Positions 1-14,500 of a stretch of 64,000 nucleotides of DNA are shown in pieces. Position 1 is the first letter of the stretch, and each line of letters begins with the position of its first letter. This stretch comes from Diplonema papillatum. Taxonomy: Eukaryota > Euglenozoa > Diplonemea > Diplonemida > Diplonemidae. The stretch spans positions 124,001 through 188,000 of the forward strand of contig JAPJBO010000230.1 of NCBI GenBank assembly GCA_030068145.1, in the 5' to 3' direction. The position numbers and the translations under genes are program-made. Below the pieces are notes generated by a model. That model did no database searches and was not told where the DNA came from. It saw nothing but the letters and a program-made list of their open reading frames with translations.

Positions 1-586
1 CTGCTTCTCCTAGGATCTGCGATTGTATGCGACGGAGCAATTGTGCAACTCGCGCGAATATCGCGAAATCGTTTTATGGGTACGATTGGGAGCTTCCACC
101 CGTGCTGTTTCGGAACGCGAACGAAGTCGGCGGGTCCTCAATACGGGTCATCCGAGAAGGAGATGGGTATAGCATCAAGTATTCTTCGAAGAAGATGTTA
201 ATCGAAAAACACGAGTAGGGAAAAGGGAAAAGAGAAAGGGTGTGAGACTCTGTCGGTAGGGTATGAGGAATCTCACACACACAACGACACACTGGCTCAA
301 GAAGTCCTGCGCAATGGCGGATTCAGCACACGCTACTCCGGATTGAGCGCAAAACGCAGCTGAAAGCTAACGAATTCCACTCCATTTATTCATTGATCTT
401 CGTCCTTTTCGAGCTGGAATGTCTCACGGACATTTGCTCAGACAGCCACGGAAGGCATGCGGACAAAGATATCCCAACAACTTGAGTGCGTGGAATGCAT
501 TGACCGGGCCACGAGCAAGAGTCTGCGACGTTTGTCCGAATAAACACAGCATGTCGGCACCAGCCCGCCTTGAGGGAAAGCTGCCA

Positions 587-958
587 AAATACTCGAGGGA
601 CTGCCTTGTGCTCATTTCGAAGGAGGCTTTTATTCTTCGCTTTTTTCTCACGAACGGGGGGGGTCGGTCCTGCTTTTGGCTTTGTAGGTTCTCCCGACTC
701 CCCAATTCGTGGTCAGCACAAACTCAAGAGGTTTAGTCAACTATTCCCTGCAGTATTTGCATACTTTCAAGAGAAAACAACACAACTAACAACAAAGTGG
801 GTCTTTTTCGTTGAACGCTTACACCCGCCACTAAACCCAGATTCACCTGTGTTTCGTTTGGGCTACAGCGCATTTACCTCCTTTGATCTATCGCAACTGG
901 CAATCCCCTCAAGCATTTTCTACAAAGCAGGTGCTTATACAAAGACATTTTGGGAGCC
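587..958 (+). repeat. Dispersed repeat family 1, longest copy
   Basis: Related copies recur near 17361-17585, 37887-38110, 38749-38890 and 62195-62408. The shared order is an ACTCGAG box, GTGCTTATTTCGA-like text, a CAAAGTGGGTCTTTTTCG-like stretch, ACCTGTGTTTCG, CATTTACCTCCTTTGA, and finally AAAGCAGGTGCTTATAC. The copies are diverged and variably truncated and have no coding capacity, so a non-autonomous mobile element is the simplest reading. Confidence 0.65.
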
Positions 959-2486
959 AGGTATTGTTTGATCCGAAATGCTCAAAATCGTTCGGGAGCG
1001 CTTGTGGAGTAGGCAGCGGCACCTACTGGCGCTCGCTTCTCTCCGTTCACTCCGGTCCGGAAGTCGCAGGGGAGGGGCTGTTCGTGCTGGGGAGGAGAGA
1101 GAGAGGGAGAGAGAGAAAAGAGAGAGACGAATCGTGAACGTGCAGAGATCCGGTGCGATTCATAGGCAGTAGGTACTTCGTCCCTTCATATGGGTCTACA
1201 CCCTGAATCATGTCCAGAAACGCGCACATATGCAGGTGCAAGGGAGGGTGTGCTTCCTCGAAGTTTTCAAAGGGGCTCGTCTGAGTAGTACTGCTTGCCG
1301 AGTCACCAACAAGCACCAGATGCAAAACGTGGTCACTTTCATTCAGCGACCCGGCTCGTCCACGTCTTCTCAAGGCGGTGCCGCCTTTGATGCAGAAGCT
1401 GGGTGCGAAAAAAGTCATCACCAACGCAGTTCTGTCGGTAAAGCGGCATTGGTGTTTTGTCTGGTAGTACTCGCCTTCAAAATGTCCCTTGACCCCAACC
1501 TACTGGCGTTGCCGCGTTTTGCTTGCGTTTTTGTGCGATCGAACCTACGTGTGTGCTGGTTGAACCGCTGCCATCGTCGTTTTTAGCTGACTAACAAATA
1601 CTGCCTCCGGGGAAGCAGAAATTGGTTGTCGCAAAACCCTCAACAGAGAGTGGGGGGAAATGTTAGTGGCACGGTGCGCATGCAAATTTACTGTTCGCAT
1701 CAAGTGCTGTTGAGAGAAAGAATTGCGTAGTCTTGGTGTTGTTGTAAACAGAAAAAAAAAATAGAAAAAGTGGGGAGGAAAGGGGAGGGAGTTTGGTGAC
1801 GAAACCATGAGGGTCTCTCTCACCAGATCTAACCAAAGCTTGAGCTCATCAGTGGGTCCTTCGGAATGGGACTTTCGGTCCTGTAGCGGTGCGAACACAA
1901 CTGTTAGTTCCCTTGTGGCGTATCCTTTCTTCGCGCTGCGTTCAGGATGCTGGATAGGGTACAAGTGGTTAGGCATTCTCGAAAGAATGCGATCGTTGTA
2001 GCACCCACCCACTTGCCTTTTTCTTTCAACGCGGCAAGCGGGGGATTTCCCAGAGGGGGGCGAAACCTCAAACGATGGCTTTTTGGGTGGGGAAGAGCTG
2101 ATAATGTGTGGGAGGGGGAGGGGTGTGTGTGTGTGCGTGCGTGCTTCGTATTTCCGGCGAAATTCGCTCAGTCGGTTGCCTGAGACGGCGTTCTTTTGAT
2201 TGGCAGTATTAGGTTCCTTGCACTAGCTGCTGATCTGCTGCGAGGCTCTGCGGTTTGCAGTGCGGAGCGATGAGTTTCTTCAATTCGTTTCCTTATGGGT
2301 GTGTGCGTGTGTGTGAGTGTGTTACGGACCCGTTTCAACGTGGTGCCTCCCTTCACGGAAGCACGGCCACGCTGCACAATACTACCCCTGCCCAACCTCG
2401 TAGAGAGTGGAAATAGGAGGCATCGCGTACGTCCAATGGGCTTTCACTACTAGAGGCGCCTTCGCGCTCAAGCAAGCTTGCTAGCT

Positions 2487-2509
2487 TGTGTGTGTGTGTG
2501 TGTGTGTGT
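2487..2509. repeat. GT/CA dinucleotide microsatellite
   Basis: This is an uninterrupted GT run on the plus strand. It begins about 18 bases beyond the stop codon of the minus-strand giant gene, so it is probably transcribed as a CA run in its 3' UTR. Confidence 0.85.
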
Positions 2510-2526
2510 ACAAGACCCAACGACTC

Positions 2527-5500
2527 TCACACGACAGCATCGGCAAGCTTGGGTTCTGTATCCACGGGCTCGGTGCTGGCAGGTTCGTTCTTGGAACAAA
2601 CATTTTCTTCCTCGAGTCCACCCCCGCAACAAGCCGCGATCATCACCAGGGCCACCGAGGCCAAGGTCCCCACAGCAACGACCACTCCGATGACGAACAA
2701 AATCGTATTATTGCCCTCGTTCTCCTCCACACTCACGCCCACGCGTGCTCGCGTTTCCAAGCCGAAGACATCGCGAACAACGACAAGGACCGTTCCCGAC
2801 CTGCCGCTACTTGTATTCAAGCACAAGTGCGTCTGGTTGCAAACAATGAGCAGCCCAGGTTCGTCAAAACACACAAAGGACGCGATGCCGTTCGGGTCGT
2901 GTACGGACAACAAGTAGCAGGATTCGGTGCCTACTGAGGCGGTTAAGTTGGTCTTCGGAAGCTCGATCACCGGCGCACCCGTGTTTTGCTCGACGATGTG
3001 CTCGTGCGCGGCCAAAGAGCGACCCCAAGGCTGCGCTGCTGTAACCTGAACACGGATCAATTCACCATCGACGAAGTCTCCGTAGTGGCGTGCAGACTGG
3101 CCGGGCTCCAAGTCGTAGGTTCCAGTGCAATTCTCGGCGGACGCCGCCCGCTTCACGCAGAACGAATACGTGACGTTCGACTCACGGTCGTGGCACCCAG
3201 CGGCCTGCAGGGCTATCGACGAGCCATCGAAATAGTTCTCACCGTTCGAGCCCTGGTGGAGCTCCGGTAGTTGCGACAGCGGGTTCCACGCGCATTCGGG
3301 CGGCGTCAGGTCGATGGCTCCCATCAAGTACGCGTCTTCCCACGAATTCGCCACGACTACCTCCGTCTCCCTTTCCTCGCATCCTTCGCGGCCGTTCTCA
3401 AGCTCGCAGCACAGCCGTGCCACCAGGTCCTCCCCTGCTGCCGGCTCGTATGCAAAGACCCATAGGTACGCCTCTCCGACATCCACCCAGCCCCCCTCGT
3501 AGTCGCTCATGTTGTAGGTCGAATCCGTCGAGTTGTCGACGTTCGCGAACTCGTCCGCGCTCAGCACTTCCGAGTTGTTGGCGTGCGCCAGGCCAACATT
3601 ACCGGTGAGCCGGACGCGGCACGCCTTCAGCGGAACAAGCGACGTCAAATTCCAGCTGACAGTAACCCCAAACTGCGCGAGGACTCCTTCTTCGGAGGCG
3701 TTGTGGGATCCGTACCGCAACTCAAGGTCGGGCTCCTCGTTCGTGACGAAAACGCTGCTGCACAGGTGCGTGGTGAGACCTCCGCGGTTTCGTGCCATGA
3801 CGCACACTGTAACCGGTTGCCCCTCCAACTCGTCCGCAAAAACAACCGTCGAGGTTTCACTGTCAGACCAAGAGGAGGACGGCGCAGTGCAAGGCGACGA
3901 CGGCGCAGCATCGGCAGAGACGCACACAGCGAACGAAAGCTCGGTGTCGGCGTCTGCAAAGTGGTCGGTCCAATCAAGGAAAACAGCCTCGCCGGTCGGT
4001 GCGAAAGTAGGCAATGTGAGCTGCCCGTTGATCAACGGCGGCGACGTGTCGTACATGAACGGGCCGATGTCGACGGTTTCACACACTGCCATGCAGTATC
4101 GCAGAGTCACGTAGAACACACGACCGTCTCCACCGACTTCCAACGCCATGACCGGATAGTGGTATATACCACCGTTCATCGGCGGCACCTGTTCCATATC
4201 CTTCAAATCACACGCGGACCCTTGCAAACTGAGGCACATCTCCACACGAGAGACCGGCAGCGAATCGTTCAGCTTGATCCTGAAAAGCCGCATGTGTTCT
4301 GCGATGTACGTCACTCCTTGAGGCGATTCGTCTTCATTTGCATCGAAAGTGTTCAGCACGGTGACAGCCCGGCGGCGACCCTCAACAGACGACAAGGTCT
4401 CAGCTGACTTGACGCGTCGGAGCACTGGTGTTGCCGAGCCAGAGGAGGTACTGCTGTCTGCAAGGACGGTCACCGACATAAACGTAAAAGGGTCGACTGT
4501 CCAGAACAGAGTTTGAACCTCGACCTCGTTACCAGCAGCATCAGCCGCTACCACCACAGCGGCGTACAGGCCCGCAGGAAGGCTGGCAGGGACAAACACA
4601 GTCGAGTCTCCGGAACTGACGGGATCGAGCACTGCCGCTTCAGCCATCAGGTCAGTCCGTCTTCGCATCGTCTGCGACCAGCGCCAGATGCTGACAGATA
4701 CAGAAGCAAGGTAGTCATCTTGCGCGCCGTACTTTACCTCGACGACGTCAACAGTTGAGAACATTGTGTCTATCGTCCTCATGCCCAATGTCGGGGGCTT
4801 CCGTTCAAGAACTACCGTACCCTCGCTGGGACCCCCAGCTCGGTCGTACTGATCCCAACACTGCGTGCGAACAAAAAACGTCATCGGTCTGATATCATCG
4901 TAGCGGGCAACGCCGACAAGGTCCTGCACGGTGAGGCACAGTGTCGGGTTGTCGGAGAAGAAGGCGCGCGAGGAACGCTCGTTCACAGCTTCGTCAAACA
5001 TAGCATCGACGTTCTCCGGGAGCATAACAGCTAGCCACACCACAGCAACGCACCGGTCTGCGGCACTTGGCGGGTTCAAGGACTGAACGCACAGAGTTTT
5101 CCTGAAATGAAGCAACCCACTAACATCTACTGCTGCTGCTGCTTCACCCGGTGCGGGTACCAGAGGAACAGCAGGCACATCCGCTTCCTCTGGTCGCGAC
5201 ACAAACGGTTCTGTCGTGCTCGATGCCTGGCGTCCGAACACATCCACGGCGACAGCGCGGATGGAATAGGTGGTTCCCGGCTCCAAATCCTGCTGAATCT
5301 GTGCGGACCCCGGCATTGAAGTCGCCACGACATTTCCGCTGCCTGCTTCAATCAGTTGTAGGGTCACATCGAACTCAATGAACGACTCGAAAACGGCCTT
5401 CGTAATGCAGACCCAATCCCGGGGTTCCCACCACACTTGCTCCACACCGTTCACAGGTACTACGAGCCCACTCTTCCGCGCGCATCCGAGGCTGGCCTGA

Positions 5501-8500
5501 GCTGACACCCGGGGGGCTCTGCTTTCACTTTGGACCCCTCGGCACTTCTTTGTTGTGAGCCCGCCAGCATCAACAGCAGAAACGCAGACGTCGTACGCTC
5601 CCGAAACAAGCGCCACGCAAACAGGCGCGTCGAATGATGTGGTGAACTGGTCGTCCACGACAGTGGTGTCGCTTGCAGAACTCGTGGTGGCGGTGACCGA
5701 GAGGTTCGACAGCGTGATGTCGTTGGCAACCGACGAATTGACGCAGAAGCTGGACTCATTCGTGTTGAGGGTGCCTCCCCCGAACACGACCAGCGGCGGC
5801 GCGGCGTCCAAGTACACTGCATGAGTTCTCGTAGTCGAGCAGCCGCGACACCTTGCTGACACCACATGCACTGCAATCGCCTGGTTGTGGGGCAACAGAT
5901 TCTCCAAGCCGCAGACCTCGACCCTGCCGCCGTCCAGAACGTCCGGCTCGGCTGTGAACAACAACTCACCCGTTGTCTGACTGCTGAACATCAGCGTTAC
6001 TCTGCAAACGCTGCCGTGCGGGTACGACGACTTAAAGCACACGCTTTGTGTCCCGTCTTCTGTCACTGCCAACACTGTCATACTCCCCACAGTTCCACTG
6101 TGCCCGGACCCGTCGTTGGTCAACGAAACCGTAGGTTCCGGGTAGCACCCAGACGTGTGCTTGCTCACCTCTGCCGTTGTAGCCAGCCCAGCCGGGTTCG
6201 TCGCTTCCAACCTGAAGACGAGCGGCACATCAGCATCGTATGCATGCGAGTTGTCCCCGGTACGCCTACTTCCCGCCACCGGGTCGGCGTTGTCATTTGA
6301 TAACCCGATGAGAATCTTGCCATCTTGTCGTTCAAGAGCAAGTTCAAGGGTGCCACCTGAGCGCATGCCTGAGGCCAAGACGGTGCCTCCCACTGAGATG
6401 TTGACATTGACGAAAACATCATGGAACCCAGCCCAGGTAAGGGTGCACCTCAGCTCTCCCATCGTGTCCTTCGTCAGGTAGTCGCAGCCGTCACCGCAGC
6501 CGCAGTCGACTTCGAAGATACCTTCGTCGGGTGGTGTGGGGTCTATCATGATCGGGTCTATCGACAGCTCAAAGCTGAGTCCTCGGGTCGTTTCCACGAA
6601 AGCAGTGGCAAACAAGAACGACTCCACCGGGAACGGGCCGTTGAACACTGCTGTGCCGTTCACAGGCTCCTGCCGGTCTGCGTACATGCAGTCTCCCTCC
6701 CAGGCACCTATGCACACGTTGATGTCCTGAATGTCCTCGAACTGTACGTTTATGGTGACTCCCTGGGTCACGAGGTATCTGCCCCCCACACTTTCCATGG
6801 TGCCCGGCGGCGGCTCCAGGATCAGCGTGTGACCCGAAGTGCCGCGAACCGTCATCCCGACCTCGTTCACACACTCTATCTCAGCTTTGATCACAGTTTC
6901 GCTCCCGTACGTCACATCGGACGTGACTGACTTTTCGTTGTTCGACGACTGCAGCACCTCCAACACTCTGCCAGCGGTCGCATCAAAAACGGTAACGTTG
7001 CACGTCATCCCCGATTCAGGATCGCCGAATGTTCCACAAAGCGACGCGTCGCCCGTGGCCACATTTTCTGGAATGCAAAAGAACTGCACGTTCTGCGGAT
7101 ACTCGATGTGGCAGGTCCCGTGTTTCCGGCAGCCCTCGTCGGAGAGCACCAAACCATCGATCCCAATCCCTCTGCTGCCGTCGTCTGCCGGAGACACCAT
7201 GAACGAACTCCCCGCGAAGTGCAGGACATCCGAGCCTGCCACGACTGGATGGCTGTCACCGAGTGTCATGGTGTGACACGTCCTCGGCGGGCCTGCAAAG
7301 AACTCAGACAAAGGAACGCGCTGGACGCAGCCTCCGACGGTGCGTGTGATCGGAAACCCTTGAACTTGGAAAGCCACGTCCCGGCAAGGCATCCGCTCGT
7401 ACAGAGGCGAACAGTGCGGGTCCTCGGTCTTCAGACTTGTATAAAGCCCACCGATGCCCTGTCTGCAAACCGTGTCGTCTTTGCTCCCCGCGATGGTCTC
7501 GCTGTTCGTTTGTGCAGCCAGTACTTGCCCTTCTGCAGTGCACGCCATCTCGACACAGTCCGTATGGTTGACGAAAGACGACCCTCCGTTGCAGAAGATG
7601 GAAGCCCCGCCCCTGCACGTGTCCACCGCATTGGCCACGAGACCGTCGCGGTACAACAGGATCCCGTACGGCCCCGCCACAGACACGAGCTCGTCAACAA
7701 CACGGGGCGACACGCCGCACTGCCCTAATCCGAAGTCGATGAGAAGAGGGGTGTTCGTCGGGAGCTTCGAACGGTGGGCTGCGACTGAACCGATTTTCAC
7801 AGTCCCGACGGTCGGTGGCGTTGCGTCCACGACAATCTGACTGACGACACGCAAAGCATTCCCAGCTCGGTCTTGAGCCACTGCAGCGATGACGAAGCGG
7901 CCAGTTCGATCACCGGTGTCCAGAGTGTATGCGAGCGGTGCACTGCCGTACACCACGTCTAAACGCGTGTTCCAATGGAAGGTGTCGTTCGTCGACCAGT
8001 CTGTCACCGAAAACAAGCGGACGGACACTGCCAGCGACGCGTTCGTGTCGGGATCACCTGCATCTTTGGCGGGCGGGACCACAGTGAACTCGACTGTTCC
8101 GGTTGGACGCTGGAACTGGGTTTTCACGTCGATGCTAGGGGTCGGTGGAGACAGGTCGGTGATGGCGTTCGCGCTGCATCTCGTTTGCTCTCCGTTGGCA
8201 TCGACTGCCACGAGGCCAACACGGTACACCGACAAATCCTGCAGAGGGGCCGAGAAGCAGTGCATTGTTGCACGCTGGGCTACAACCTCCTCGCTTCGGT
8301 GGACAGCTGGAGCCGTGTCTGGATTTTCGACGTCAACTCTCCTGCCGACAAGCTCCAGAAAAGCGGTGATCCGGCGAAGCCCGCAACCCAAATCGCTGCT
8401 GGCATTGAAATCGAAGCAAACAGCGTTCGGGGTGACCACGTAGCCCGTGGCACGGGCAACCGAGCACTCGGGAATGCCGCTGCGCATCGTCACGTTCAAC

Positions 8501-11500
8501 TGCGAAGGAGGTGAGCACTTCCCGAAGACGTTGCAGCCCCTTGCAGCTACGGCCACTTCGCCGGGAGTGGACCGTGCGTGAGCAAGGCAGCCCGACGCCT
8601 CCAGCTCCACTTGCGCTCCGGCGTCGATGGTGCCGTACACCGCTGTTATTTCCGAATGCTTTTCCACGTCCAGGCAAACTTCCTCGTTGACGTGTTGGCA
8701 CAGCGGCGCAGTCACGGTAACGGTCGGTTCAACGGCCAGTCTAGCTGTCGGCCCCTGGAACTTCAGATTGCGGTTCCCGTAAATCGCATACAAAACCACC
8801 GTGAACTGCTCTCCCCGCGTGAAGGTCTGGTTGAGGCTCTCATCCGCGAACACGTGCGTAGCATTCTCGTGCAAGACGCCTGCCGACAACTTGCCGTCGG
8901 AGGAAAAAGCGCCCCACTCGTATCGAACGGTCGTCAGTGGCCGGCTGAAGACAGCTGCGCTGATGCACAGTCGGTCGATCGCCCACTGCAACCCAGGCTC
9001 GCCTTCGCAGGTCGTCGCAATTCCCTTCAGCACGACAGGCGTCAGGTCTGCCATGAACGAGGATTTGGCCGTCGCTGTGTGGTACACAGCGTCCGCCACC
9101 GCCACGGTCAGAGTGTACACTCGGCCGTTTTCCAACTTGAGGTTTCGCATGCAAGGGTTGACGTAGGACCGACCCTCGTTCTGGTGAAGGACGGTATCGT
9201 TGACGGAGTCTTTCACGACGGTCGCATACTGCGAGAGGTAGCTCGTGTCGGTGTAGTTCACCTTGAAACACAGTAGGTGCGGGTTCGTGACCAGAGAGTG
9301 CCCGGTGTCCTCGTGGACATCGAGACCTGGCCACGCAATGAACACCTTCGGCGCCAGGCCGTCGTAGATGAGACTTTTCACAACAAACTCTGAGCAGCGC
9401 CTGTCGCGCGTTAAGAGGGTGCACGTCTTCAGCAGTACCGCAATCGCATCCCCGTCCACCCCTTCGAACAGTCCCTTGACACGCCCGCTGGTGTCGCCAG
9501 CAACGGCATCCGTTCGCTCCCCGTTGCCTCCCCTGATCGCAGCGACGACGATCGTTTCTGCTTCACCCAGGTCCTTGCTGTAGGTCATGTCGACGCCCAA
9601 ACCGCCGACATACGGACCTGTTTGAGCGACGGTTACTCTACGAGGTCGCGGCACCGATACATCCGATGTTCCCCTGCAAGTCGAAAACAGCGGGAGCACT
9701 ACCTGCGGGGCCCTCCAGCTGTAAAGCACGAACCGCCATTTCGAGCCCCACGTCCACTTAATGTAAAACCACCCGATTTCAAACTTGTCCCGGATGGCCA
9801 CTTGAAATGAGATGTCCACGGTCAAAGGCTGGATTTCGAGATTGCCCTCCATGCAGACGTTGATGGGGAATTCCGTGGCCAGCAGGTACAGGTCCAGGGG
9901 GAACTTGATGTCGGCGATGGCGGCGTCCAACTGCACCGTTGCTTTCGCAAGGAAGAGGTCGACCGAACCACTGAGGGTCAGGGATACCTTAGAGAGCGGC
10001 ATGAGACCAACCGCAACGGATCGTTCCATGAGGTCGATTTCACTGCTCCAGCCGACTCCAACTGAGACGGTCGCGGATGCAAAGAGCCGGATGCAAAAGA
10101 ACATGACAGATATGCACCTGTCGAACCTGAACAGAACCCACTTTTTATCATACAGCTCGCCACTCTTTGCGACGATACTGCTTCCATTTGTAAAGCCCAA
10201 GTCTTTACAAGCGATATTGACGAGCTTCTGATCTTTGTACGTCACGCCTGCAAACTGCAGAAAGAACTCGTTCTCCGATATGTCGCACGCACTCGTCTCA
10301 TCCGTCTCGTCCATCAACTGCGTCCTCCAGAAGCTTCCGCGAGGCGGTTTCAGCACCATTGCTACGTGTTTTCCAGTGCCTTGCCCGACGCGTTCCGCCG
10401 CAGCCTGGGCATTCGATGCCCGAAGCTGCTCTTTGACTGATTCGACGTACTCAACCGGAACCAAGATATCCTCGATGGTCCCCTCTTCGTACAACATCGC
10501 AGCAACGGAGGCCGCTTGCGCGCTGCAGTTGGCGTCGAGCGACCAAAGTCGCGCCATGCAAGAGAGCTCTACTGCGATACTCCGCCCGTTCTGCAGATAC
10601 GGAGGAGCCCCGACAAACCTACCTCGTTTGTTACTGTACGCAAGCTCAACGGCATCCACTTGCAAGATGCTTCGGATGGCACACCCGTTGAGCACTCGGT
10701 TCACGTAGTCCATCGTGACGCTCGTTGTCCAAGAGGCGTCCGGGTTGTGCCTGGTGCAGCTCGCCTCGGGGGCCTGGACCCACCGGACAGGGTCACTTTC
10801 AAACAGCAGCCGCTCGATGTTCGAGTTCGGCGCAAACTCGCCAGCCTGTTTGCTTGGGTCCGACTCGTGAAGGCTCTGCACGGCTTCAAAAAGCTGCAGG
10901 GGACCGTACACGCTTTCCACATACCCGAGATTTTGAAGCTGACGCATCCACTCTTCCTCCGTTCGAGGGACGACAGCCGAGGCAAAACTGTCCTGAATCG
11001 TGGCAGATCGACGGCCGGCGGCTTGACTGCTGCTGCGAGAGAACTGGATGTCGTTCAGCGGTAGCCCGCCCAGAGCCTTGTCTGCAAGTCGCTTGAAGTT
11101 GAACCCCGCCGACAGCTTCGCTTTGAAGTGGACGCTTCCCTGGAACACAGACGCCGACACGGCCCCGCCCAACGCGGACACGCGGACTTCGCCTTTTGCA
11201 ACCGCCTCGGCGCTGAAATCGAATGAAAGGTCGTCCCACTTCGTGCTTCCCTTCAGCTTCAGCTCCGCGCCCAACGTCGTCCCCACACGCACGTTGGCGA
11301 ACGACCCTCCCAAGGTGCGCGACCTCTCCTTGATCGGAATTCCGTACGACTTGTCGAAAGACAACACACGGAAGCATCTGCCGCCCGCCGTTTTGATTAT
11401 CGATATCGCTGCCCGGATCCGCTCGCTCCGCTCCGTGTCCAGCAGATACCGCAAGTGTCCGCACGAGACATCGGTTCTGTCCATGAGGACCTCTACAGCC

Positions 11501-14500
11501 CGAAGTCGGGCCGTCGTGTGGGGGTGCGTCGAAGCCACCTCGATCAGCTTGTCCCGTGTGACCTCGTCGCTGGGATCCTTCTTCAACGCCCTCAGAAACG
11601 GAGTGCAAGTGTGCAAGTCGTCGGTGCTGATGCACGTGTCGTCTACCGAAGCGTGCAGCGCCGCGCGACTCTTCGGCGTCATCTTCATGTTGTGGGCAAC
11701 TGTAGCGCGCCACGAGTGGTCCCACTCCTCGTGAGACAGAAACTGGGTCGCAGCGTCATCGTGGTGCTGAGCGGTCTCTGCATGCTGCAGCGCAGTGTAC
11801 GTCAGGCATCCGACGGAGGAATCGTCCGCCCGCCTCGTCATCAGGAGAGTCATCGCCGCTTTCGAATAGCGCGGGTGTGTCGTGTTCCAGCGATTCTCCC
11901 ACGACAATGCAGCAGACGACAGGATCCTGCCCGTGTCTTCGTTTGACAACCCGCGCGAGCAGAACTCGTTCTCCGCGCACCAGCCCACCAAGTCAGCCGT
12001 CTCCACCTCGGCCGCAAACCCAGCAATGAACAAAAACCGCACTCGTTCCGACACCTCGTAAGGCGCCATCAACATCGACCGCAGAACCTCCGCAGCTTCC
12101 CCCGGGTGCTCCTGCGCGCGCGTTGCTGCTTCCAGGATGCTGCTCTCCTCCGCGTCTATGCAAGCACCTTCAAACTCTTCGAACCACTCGCTGCTTGCTC
12201 CCCGCTTTTCGGATTCCACCTCGCTGTGCAAGTGCACCTCTCGCTGCTCCACCACGTCCAGGACGCGTCCGCCGCGTTGCTGCTGTCGCGGCTTCTCGTG
12301 CAGAACCGTCACGTGCGCTGTCGTCTTCGCCGACACAAAATCGCTTTCCTGCGTCACACTTGTCTCAATGGCCACCTGCCTCAACAGTCCGTCGTCCGTG
12401 AACACCGCTTTGATTCCGTGATCTAGAGTCGCGTTGTGCAAACCGTCGTGTTTCTGACGCTGTTCGCTCGCATGCGGCAGCCACGTCTCACACACACCGC
12501 CTTCGCCGTGTGTAATCAGCAGGTCGAACGGCTGCAGGAACCGGATCTTCTCCCGCGTCCGCTCCGAAAGCTTCGCGCCGCTCGGAACGTAGAACCGCAG
12601 CGCAGCTTCTCCTCCTCCTCCTCCCGCCTCCGCTGCAGGAGGAGCTCCCATGCTGCCCCGACACACCGTCAGCGGCACCGTGTTCCACTCCTCCACGTCG
12701 GGGTGCACAGTCAAGAACGGCGTCACACGGTCCTGGTGCTCTGCAAACATCACCAATTCCACGCTGTAGCAGACTTCGCCGCCCGCCGTTTCGATTCGTG
12801 AGAACCGCATGTTTCCCACCCTGTGTCCCGACACCGACTCCGTGCACCCCGTGTGGCTTTGCCGCCCCTTGCACGGCATGTGCACCGTACTTTCAGCTGT
12901 GAACTGCACCACGTGATCAGTTTCCGTCCCCAGCACGCGGGAGGTCATGTGCAGTCGGGCTTCTGCCTGCCCCCTAACTGTTGGAGTTTCCGCCCCCGCC
13001 GCCACCAACGAGCAAACCAGAAGCGTCAGCATCGGGCCTTGCAGCTTTCTCGACAGCTTCGACAGACCACCTTGCGGCCGGCTCCGCGGCAGAACCAAAA
13101 CTCCGAGGATTGCGGCTGCCGTCACATCCGGCGTCACCATCGCGCCCACCGCCTGCGCAAGATCGCACATGCTCGCAACGTCGCCGTCGCCTCGCATCCA
13201 CCACCATCCGATGACTATCCCAAACACGTTCAGCAAGTTTTGGAGCACGTTGGAACGCCCAGACTCCGCTAGCGAAGGAGATGAACCTGCTGCCACCATC
13301 CGCACAACGCTATTCAAGGCACCCTGCACTGACCGCGCGAACCACAGCACGATTCCAGCTGCCAGCAACACTTGCACAGCAGGCACTTCGTCCCCTGCCC
13401 CGCACGCAAGGCAGCACCACGCCAGAAGCCCCAAGTGAATCACGTCTGACCAAAAGCCTGCTCGCGACGGCGTGCCTACCCCCACAGCACCAGTAACCAT
13501 CGCTGCCAGAGAGCGAGGAAGCACAACGAAGAACAGAACCAGCATCGCTGCCACCGTGACGGCCAACAAAGTGCTGGAATTGCCTCCCGAGAGGTCTGTC
13601 CGCCCGCCGAGCGAGCAGATACCCACTACGTACCAGTGGAAGTTCTCGGCATCCGACGTCATGGCCGAGCCCGTTACCCACATGAGGGCGTGCAACGGGA
13701 GAAACAACAGCTGGAAACGCCAATGCGGCAGGTCGCCTGCGTAGTTCGAAGTGAGAACACCGTCCACGAGCGCGTCTCCACTGTCCGTGCCGAAAGCATA
13801 CTGACCATAGTCTTCTTTCATCGCAATGCCAGTGATTGTCGACACCACGCGACGGTACGTCTCGTCACCAGCAGCACACGTTGTGATGACCGAATCACCA
13901 GCTTTCGCAAACTGTGCTTGAGCAAACACACCGTTCACAACCAACAGATGGTCCATGCTGAGGCGGAGCACACCCGCAGTCGTGCACTCGGACGAGTACT
14001 GCACTTCGACGTATTCGAGGGAATCGGTCTCTTCTCGGTGGTGAAATCCGTACACGCTGGTGAAGTGGCAGCCAGACTGGGTGCGGCCGGTCGCAAGAGG
14101 TAGCTGCGCTGTTCCTGAAACCGCGCAGGTGAGGATCAAGTCTCCACTCCGAATATCTTTCACAAAGGCAGGTCCGCTGGGTGTGATGACGACTGAGGAT
14201 GCCGGATGGCAGCCACCGCTATCTGGACAGGGAATGTCACAAGGAAGCTCAGACACCATTGATGGACAATCCTCATAATCTGGGGCATCTGCCCCATTGC
14301 ACTTGTACACACATTGGAGTCTCATCCTTCCCACACTTTCACCGCAGGAGGGACACATTCCAAGCCCGAGCAATATAGATGGGCATTCGCGAAGTTCACA
14401 CGGTCGAAAACGGCCAGCCACTACACCACCTTCATAGTTCGTACAAGGCACCCGTTTTGTTTCCGGAGTGGCACCGGGACATAAACTGTTGCTTACTCTC

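Larger units (their letters stand above)
1..2526. other. Spacer downstream of the giant surface-protein gene
   Basis: I see no convincing gene here. A plus-strand open frame covers about 27-218 and could be the 3' end of something outside the window, but it matches no family I know. The stretch holds one dispersed repeat (about 587-958), a purine-rich GA microsatellite near 1091-1125 and GT-rich tracts near 2120-2145, 2297-2320 and 2487-2509. The last tract lies just past the stop of the minus-strand gene, probably in its 3' UTR. Confidence 0.6.

Noticed and set aside
27..218. Short plus-strand frame at the left edge as the end of a gene
   Set aside because: Sixty-three codons without recognisable similarity; a second phase is also open over most of it, so coding cannot be decided.
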